A stretch of DNA of 7,697 nucleotides from an uncultured Leuconostoc sp. (lineage in GTDB: Bacteria > Bacillota > Bacilli > Lactobacillales > Lactobacillaceae), in assembly GCF_946222815.1 (NCBI RefSeq), contig NZ_CAMJRK010000073.1:1-7697 (forward strand). The letters run 5' to 3'. Below the pieces are notes generated by a model. That model worked only from the letters and a program-made list of their open reading frames with translations, ran no database searches and was not told where the DNA came from. The translations under genes were made by a program, and so were the position numbers. Of the stretch, positions 4,113 to 7,697 are shown in pieces. Each line of letters starts with the position of its first letter. Within the stretch, counting starts at the first letter, position 1.

Positions 4113-5199
4113 CGTTAAATATTTTACACAAATACCAGCATGGGCAGATGAACTTGAAGATGTCACTGATTTTCAAGTACGATTGCTAGGTTTTATTTAT
4201 ACACTGGAAAATACGGTTGGCTCTGCTTTTCCAAGTAACAAAATGTTGGCAAAAAAATATCATAAAAGTGTCAATACAGTTCAAAAAGCTTTAAGTGAAT
4301 TGTACAAAAAAGGGTATGTTATTAGCAACGTCAAATACAAAGATCAAAGTTTAGAAATTGAAAAAAGGTATTTGAAAACGCAAAAACCACATGATTTAAA
4401 TACAACCCCTAGTGGAATAAACGGAGGTACCCTACATGAACAGACGGAGGTACCTAGTGGAACAAAGGGAGTAGATAGTAAATCAATTATTAAATCATTG
4501 AGTAAATCAATACCCCCTAACCCCCAAGGGGAAATCGTGGGGGAAGATGATTTTAAAAATCAAAACCAAATCGATTCAGAATTGCCAACCGAATCAAAGG
4601 AGAGCGAAGCGAAACTTTTAGCCACCCGCGAAGCGCAAGAAGAAAAAAAGTTACGCGAGCAAAAAGAAGAAGTAGTGGATATGAATTTGAAGATGCTGCG
4701 TTATGCACGATTGGCATTTGGTAAATCAAATATTGAAATGCCAGATACAAGCAAGGGTATGTTTGCTGGCATCGTCAACCGTAATATTGATTTTCAAAGT
4801 TTTATCGATGTTACCAATTATTTAGCGACAAAATGGACACCAGAATTCGTGGCCACTAAGCCAGTGATTAACTATTTAGTTAACATGTCAAAATGGGATG
4901 CACGTGAAAATGAAGCACGCGCAGCTGGTTTTGCAAATTCAAAATCATTATTTGACAAGCAAGCTGATGACGAAATGGCACAATCGAAACGACAACATGA
5001 ACATGACTTACAACAGTTGGCCAATGACCGTTACCCAATCATTAAGCGCTTGTATATTGATAAATTTGGCCGTGAAAAGATACCATTGCCTGCTTATCAT
5101 ATGCCAGCATTTGATAATTTATTGGCATGGGAAAAGTTAGTTAACGGCGATGAAGCAGCTTTAAATCATCTTCATGAACTTGTTGAAGCAGGAGATTAA
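4105..5199 (+). CDS. Replisome organiser / replication initiator with winged-helix domain
   Basis: A 364-residue protein, taken from ATG 4105 because TTGGAGG (4093-4099) sits five bases upstream; an in-frame GTG at 4081 lacks such a site. Residues about 1-95 form a winged helix-turn-helix of the phage HTH_36 replication type (AFPSNKMLAKKYHKSVNTVQ then KALSELYKKGYVI). A linker (about 96-165) includes two TxPSG repeats and a serine-lysine segment, then a charged coiled-coil stretch (about 165-192). A C-terminal helical domain follows with MFAGIVNRNIDFQSFIDVTN and KPVINYLVNMSKW. I see no classical DnaD motif in it. In related phages such proteins bind repeats within their own gene and deliver helicase. 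Here the next gene is the helicase, and the repeats at 4408-4509 fall in the linker-coding DNA. Confidence 0.82.
   Translation: MADVKYFTQIPAWADELEDVTDFQVRLLGFIYTLENTVGSAFPSNKMLAKKYHKSVNTVQKALSELYKKGYVISNVKYKDQSLEIEKRYLKTQKPHDLNTTPSGINGGTLHEQTEVPSGTKGVDSKSIIKSLSKSIPPNPQGEIVGEDDFKNQNQIDSELPTESKESEAKLLATREAQEEKKLREQKEEVVDMNLKMLRYARLAFGKSNIEMPDTSKGMFAGIVNRNIDFQSFIDVTNYLATKWTPEFVATKPVINYLVNMSKWDARENEARAAGFANSKSLFDKQADDEMAQSKRQHEHDLQQLANDRYPIIKRLYIDKFGREKIPLPAYHMPAFDNLLAWEKLVNGDEAALNHLHELVEAGD
4405..4545. other. Putative phage replication origin inside the replisome organiser gene
   Basis: Three kinds of repeat cluster in the linker-coding part of the initiator gene. A 19-bp unit beginning CCTAGTGGAA occurs at 4408-4426 and 4453-4471 with 17 of 19 bases equal. 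An 11-bp unit, ACGGAGGTACC, occurs at 4421-4431 and 4444-4454. An AT-rich heptamer, TAAATCA, occurs at 4479, 4491 and 4503, exactly 12 bases apart. Then C-tracts (4513-4517, 4521-4525) and G-tracts (4528-4531, 4539-4543) form nested stems. Iterons next to an AT-rich unwinding element within the initiator gene are the known design of many lactococcal and staphylococcal phage origins. Function here is inferred. Confidence 0.5.
4479..4509. repeat. Three AT-rich 12-bp repeats (unwinding element candidate)
   Basis: TAAATCA recurs at 4479-4485, 4491-4497 and 4503-4509 with a strict 12-bp period, in a stretch that is almost free of G and C. The period corresponds to four codons (Ser-Lys-Ser-Ile-like repeats), so the protein sequence repeats too. 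This may be a DNA unwinding element beside the iterons. Confidence 0.5.
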
Positions 5200-5201
5200 C
5201 G

Positions 5202-6530
5202 ATGTACGATATCCAAATTGAACACCAACTACTAGCCGCCTTGATGGTGTCAGGAGACATTACAGGCACAGTAGCAGATATTAATGGCCACGTGATAGCA
5301 GATGATTTTTATGACCAACAATCTAAGGAAATGTACGAACGTATTTTAGAATTAGTTGATGATGGTCAAGAAGTCAATCCGATGACTTTGATGACTAAAA
5401 ACTTGTCACTTGATTTTATTGCCGATATTTCAGTGCTAGGTATTTCATCACACATTGCGGTTGGATTAGCTGAAAAAGTGGCCAAGCAATCTGAAACACG
5501 GAACCTGTATTTAACGGCGCAACAAATTATGACGTATTTGGCCAATGGTGAAGATGTTGAGCTAGTCAAAACAAACTTGATTGATTACTTGTCAGACGGT
5601 AAACGTGACACGTTTGATACGACCAAACATATTAGTGAAGCAGTCACACCCACACTTATAAACATTGCGGAACAGCGTGGCCAAGAAGGTGTGCCAGGTA
5701 TAACAACTGGTTTCAAAACAATTGATAAAGAGATTGGCGGCTTACTAGAATCATCGTTGACAATCATTGGTGCACGACCAGCGATGGGAAAGACAGCCTT
5801 TGCTTTGAACATGGCAGAAGGTGCTGCACGTTTGGCCAATAAGCCAGTGTTGGTTATCTCACTTGAAATGAGCAATGACATGCTAGTCAAGCGTATGTTG
5901 TCAACTCGTAGTTTAGTTGATGCCGATAAGATTCGAGATAGCCGGTTAACAGAACAAGAATTTAGTGACTTGAGTTACAACGCTGAAAAGTTAAGTGAGT
6001 TACCTATCTGGTTTGATGACACACCCATTCAAAGCTTCACGGACATTCGTAGCCGGGTACTTAAACTAAAACGCCAGCAGGGCGAATTGGGGATGGTATT
6101 AATTGATTATTTGGGACTAGTTGAAACCGGTAATGAGAAAAATAGTAACCGTGTCAATGAAGTGTCTAAAATTAGTCGTGGTCTGAAAATCTTGAGTAAA
6201 GAAATTAAAGCGCCAGTGGTTGCCTTAGCACAGCTTAATCGTGGTGTTGAACAACGGACTGATAAACGGCCATTGTTATCTGACTTACGTGATAGTGGTT
6301 CGATTGAACAGGACGCTGACAACGTTGCCTTTTTATATCGAGATGATTATTACCGCAATGAAGGTGAGGAAGAACAGAACGATGACGAGATTTCACAAGT
6401 TGAATTCATCGTGGCCAAAAACAGAAATGGTAAGCGAGGCACGGTACCGTTGTCGTTTGACAAGAAACATAATTTAATGACTGATTGGCGGCCAAGTCAT
6501 CAGTCAACCAATACAGATCAAGGATGGTAA
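5202..6530 (+). CDS. DnaB-family replicative helicase
   Basis: A 442-residue replicative helicase. The N-terminal helical domain (about residues 1-95) begins IEHQLLAALM and has the usual FYDQQSKEMYERI helix. After a linker, the RecA-like ATPase domain (about 165-430) starts at GITTGFKTIDKEIGG. It carries Walker A GARPAMGKT (190-198), SLEMS (220-224), Walker B MVLIDYLGL with Asp302, AQLNRGVEQR (343-352), LRDSGSIEQDAD (362-373) and VAKNRNGKRGT (404-414), all hallmarks of DnaB. It is slightly shorter than typical cellular DnaB. It unwinds phage DNA ahead of the host polymerase. It follows the organiser by two bases, with GGAGATT (5190-5196) as ribosome binding site. The probable loading partner is the organiser, since no DnaC/DnaI-like ATPase gene is seen in this window. 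Confidence 0.93.
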   Translation: MYDIQIEHQLLAALMVSGDITGTVADINGHVIADDFYDQQSKEMYERILELVDDGQEVNPMTLMTKNLSLDFIADISVLGISSHIAVGLAEKVAKQSETRNLYLTAQQIMTYLANGEDVELVKTNLIDYLSDGKRDTFDTTKHISEAVTPTLINIAEQRGQEGVPGITTGFKTIDKEIGGLLESSLTIIGARPAMGKTAFALNMAEGAARLANKPVLVISLEMSNDMLVKRMLSTRSLVDADKIRDSRLTEQEFSDLSYNAEKLSELPIWFDDTPIQSFTDIRSRVLKLKRQQGELGMVLIDYLGLVETGNEKNSNRVNEVSKISRGLKILSKEIKAPVVALAQLNRGVEQRTDKRPLLSDLRDSGSIEQDADNVAFLYRDDYYRNEGEEEQNDDEISQVEFIVAKNRNGKRGTVPLSFDKKHNLMTDWRPSHQSTNTDQGW

Positions 6531-6534
6531 CTAA

Positions 6535-6705
6535 ATGTATATTGGCCAAAAGGATTTTACAGAAGCAGATGCTGCTTACACGATTAATCTCATCAATGAG
6601 GTCACACGTGATTATTGGATCGGTTCACAAACAGCTGAAGTCACAGTTGCAAAAATACTTGAAAAAATTAATACACATCAGGATCGTGTACGAATGGAAG
6701 GGTAA
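6535..6705 (+). CDS. 56-residue hypothetical protein between helicase and nuclease
   Basis: ATG 6535 follows the helicase stop by four bases and has AAGGATGG (6520-6527) upstream; the frame ends at TAA 6703-6705, two bases before the next start. The protein reads MYIGQKDFTEADAAYTINLI, then NEVTRDYWIGSQTAEVTVAK and ILEKINTHQDRVRMEG. The pattern predicts a helix, an SQTAEVTVAKILEKI segment that could form a helix-turn-helix-like pair, and a charged tail. I recognise no family. The tight spacing on both sides shows that it belongs to the replication operon. It may be an accessory factor for its neighbours, but nothing in the sequence proves it. Confidence 0.7.
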   Translation: MYIGQKDFTEADAAYTINLINEVTRDYWIGSQTAEVTVAKILEKINTHQDRVRMEG

Positions 6706-6707
6706 AA

Positions 6708-7385
6708 ATGTCACGTGAATACACTGGACACGTTCTTGGTTATGAGGGTGACAAATTAATCATCGATATTGGCGAGAGTGAGATTGATTGGCAAAAATTG
6801 TTACGTTATAACAATGGTCAGTTCCCTCAGGTCGACTTAGTGTTTGATGACCAACAGCGACGATCACTATTACAAAATAAACATATGCATGCTGTGATAG
6901 GTGATATTGCAGCATGGCAGGGTGAAGATCCAGACGAAGTTAAAATGTGGTTCAAGTGGGCGTTCGCAAACGCTTTTGAATTAGATGATATCAAGACTAG
7001 CCACATGACCATGGAACAAGCCAGTGCCTTTATAAGCACGCTCATTGCCTTTGCTGTGAAACATGGCGTGCCATTAACACAGTATCAACCACTCGACATG
7101 TTATCACCTGGTGACATTGAAGCATTTGAATATCAGTGTTTGATTCATAAGCGATGTGTTATTTGTGGTAAAAATCCGAGTGATCTCCATCATTTAGATA
7201 CAGTTGGTTCAGGCATGAATAGGAAAACAATTAATCACTTGAAGCACAGAGCCGTGCAGTTATGTCGTGAGCATCATCAAATGGCTGGTAAAATGGGCGT
7301 TGATACATTCTTGGAAAGGTATCACCTGACAGGCACTAAAATAGACGAGCGCATTGCGAAAGGACACAAATTGAATATGAGGTAG
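6708..7385 (+). CDS. Putative HNHc nuclease (phage HNHc_6 type)
   Basis: A 225-residue protein from ATG 6708 with GGAAGGG (6696-6702) upstream. The N-terminal half (about 1-135) is a helical phage domain with the conserved look of SLLQNKHMHAVIGDIAAW and FKWAFANAF. The C-terminal half holds a metal-binding HNH-like region. Cys150 and Cys153 (RCVICGK) and Cys186 with His189 and His190 (LCREHHQMAG) would bind zinc or form the core, and DLHHLDTVGSG (His161, His162) carries the catalytic-type histidines. This matches the putative HNHc nuclease family found near replication genes in Gram-positive phages. A role in processing recombination or replication intermediates, analogous to lambda Nin-region proteins, is an inference. 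It is not a homing endonuclease inserted in a gene: it has its own place in the operon. Confidence 0.85.
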   Translation: MSREYTGHVLGYEGDKLIIDIGESEIDWQKLLRYNNGQFPQVDLVFDDQQRRSLLQNKHMHAVIGDIAAWQGEDPDEVKMWFKWAFANAFELDDIKTSHMTMEQASAFISTLIAFAVKHGVPLTQYQPLDMLSPGDIEAFEYQCLIHKRCVICGKNPSDLHHLDTVGSGMNRKTINHLKHRAVQLCREHHQMAGKMGVDTFLERYHLTGTKIDERIAKGHKLNMR

Positions 7386-7387
7386 CT

Positions 7388-7540
7388 ATGATTAAATATA
7401 TCATCAGCGAAGACAGAGTGCCGCATAAAGAGACACTTGGGAGGATGACATATGATCTTGCTGTGGCAGTTCAAGAATTGATTGGCGGTGAAATTTATGC
7501 GATTGATGATGTCGCGCACACGATAAGGAAGATGGAATAA
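7388..7540 (+). CDS. 50-residue hypothetical protein
   Basis: ATG 7388 lies two bases after the nuclease stop, with GAGGT (7379-7383) close upstream; the frame ends at TAA 7538-7540 and overlaps the next ATG by one base (TAATG). The protein reads MIKYIISEDRVPHKETLGRM, then TYDLAVAVQELIGGEIYAID and DVAHTIRKME. It predicts a strand, two helices and a short strand, with an acidic bias. I recognise no family. Small proteins at this point of such operons are often host-takeover or anti-defence factors in other phages, but nothing specific to that is visible here. The coupling on both sides supports it as a real gene. Confidence 0.7.
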   Translation: MIKYIISEDRVPHKETLGRMTYDLAVAVQELIGGEIYAIDDVAHTIRKME

Positions 7541-7665
7541 TGACACAACGAGTAAAGATGACACAGGCACTAGCTAACGAATTTAAGCAAATGAAAGCGG
7601 AGTATCAAGAAGACACTTTATTTAACACCATGCGTTCGATTAAGAAAGTATCGATCAAGCTTTGA
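7540..7665 (+). CDS. 41-residue small phage protein, probably truncated by a one-base deletion
   Basis: ATG 7540 overlaps the previous stop (TAATG) and has AAGGAAG (7525-7531) upstream. The frame stops at TGA 7663-7665 after MTQRVKMTQALANEFKQMKA, EYQEDTLFNTMRSIKKVSIK and Leu. The ending is abrupt. From 7659 another frame (-1) stays open to the window edge and reads ALRTGAIYVVDIL, which would give a natural ending of IKKVSIKALRTGAIYVVDIL. One extra A near 7657-7658 (AAA in place of AA) restores a continuous frame. I recall small phage proteins with the same layout of helix, helix and short C-terminal strand. This is either a damaged gene or a sequencing error; the N-terminal half is well supported. 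Confidence 0.6.
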   Translation: MTQRVKMTQALANEFKQMKAEYQEDTLFNTMRSIKKVSIKL

Positions 7666-7697
7666 GAACTGGCGCAATTTATGTTGTTGACATTTTG

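Noticed and set aside
4522..4531. CCCC-AA-GGGG as an intrinsic terminator inside the organiser gene
   Set aside because: The two-base loop is too tight for a normal hairpin and no T tract follows on either strand. An origin-related or incidental structure is more likely.
7138..7290. HNH region as part of a homing endonuclease or group I intron
   Set aside because: No neighbouring gene is split, and the frame has its own start and ribosome binding site within the operon. The N-terminal domain fits the phage HNHc family.

Overview
This window looks like the early (regulation, recombination and replication) region of a temperate siphophage or prophage from a low-GC Gram-positive host. The host is most likely a lactic acid bacterium: the order of gene families (DUF1351, AAA ATPase, DUF669/SSB-like, helix-turn-helix replisome organiser, DnaB helicase, HNHc-type nuclease) is typical of Lactobacillales phages. 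The Leuconostoc/Weissella group is a guess from overall sequence character, not something I can prove. Nearly every gene has a clear AGGAGG-type ribosome binding site, and many genes overlap or abut, as in a phage operon.

Left part (1-632): a small leftward gene runs off the left edge. It is followed by a rightward 40-residue gene and, convergent to that, a leftward YjzC-family gene that ends in a strong intrinsic terminator (297-328). A 138-base control region (495-632) carries overlapping divergent promoters and a perfect 24-bp dyad, an arrangement like a phage genetic switch. The leftward arm encodes the YjzC-like protein rather than an evident CI repressor.

Middle (633-1637): four small rightward genes (an XRE/Cro-like regulator, a second helix-turn-helix protein, an 87-residue protein and a 56-residue protein) form a tight cluster. 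The 117-base gap that follows (1521-1637) is the most interesting stretch. On the minus strand it reads as a compact gene for a small RNA: a TTGACA / extended -10 promoter, then two abutting hairpins, the second followed directly by a U-rich tract. It points against the operon.

Right part (1638-7697): a DUF1351 protein, a RecA-like AAA ATPase (Sak4-like) and a DUF669 protein with an SSB-type acidic tail form a probable single-strand annealing recombination module. A winged-helix replisome organiser follows; its linker-coding DNA carries repeats, a 12-bp-periodic AT-rich triplet and a C/G-tract hairpin that together look like the phage replication origin. Next come a DnaB-family helicase, a 56-residue unknown, a putative HNHc nuclease and two more small unknowns, the last probably interrupted by a one-base deletion. 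No separate helicase loader is visible. No tRNA, rRNA, insertion sequence or CRISPR array is seen, and no stretch over 300 bases lacks a gene.
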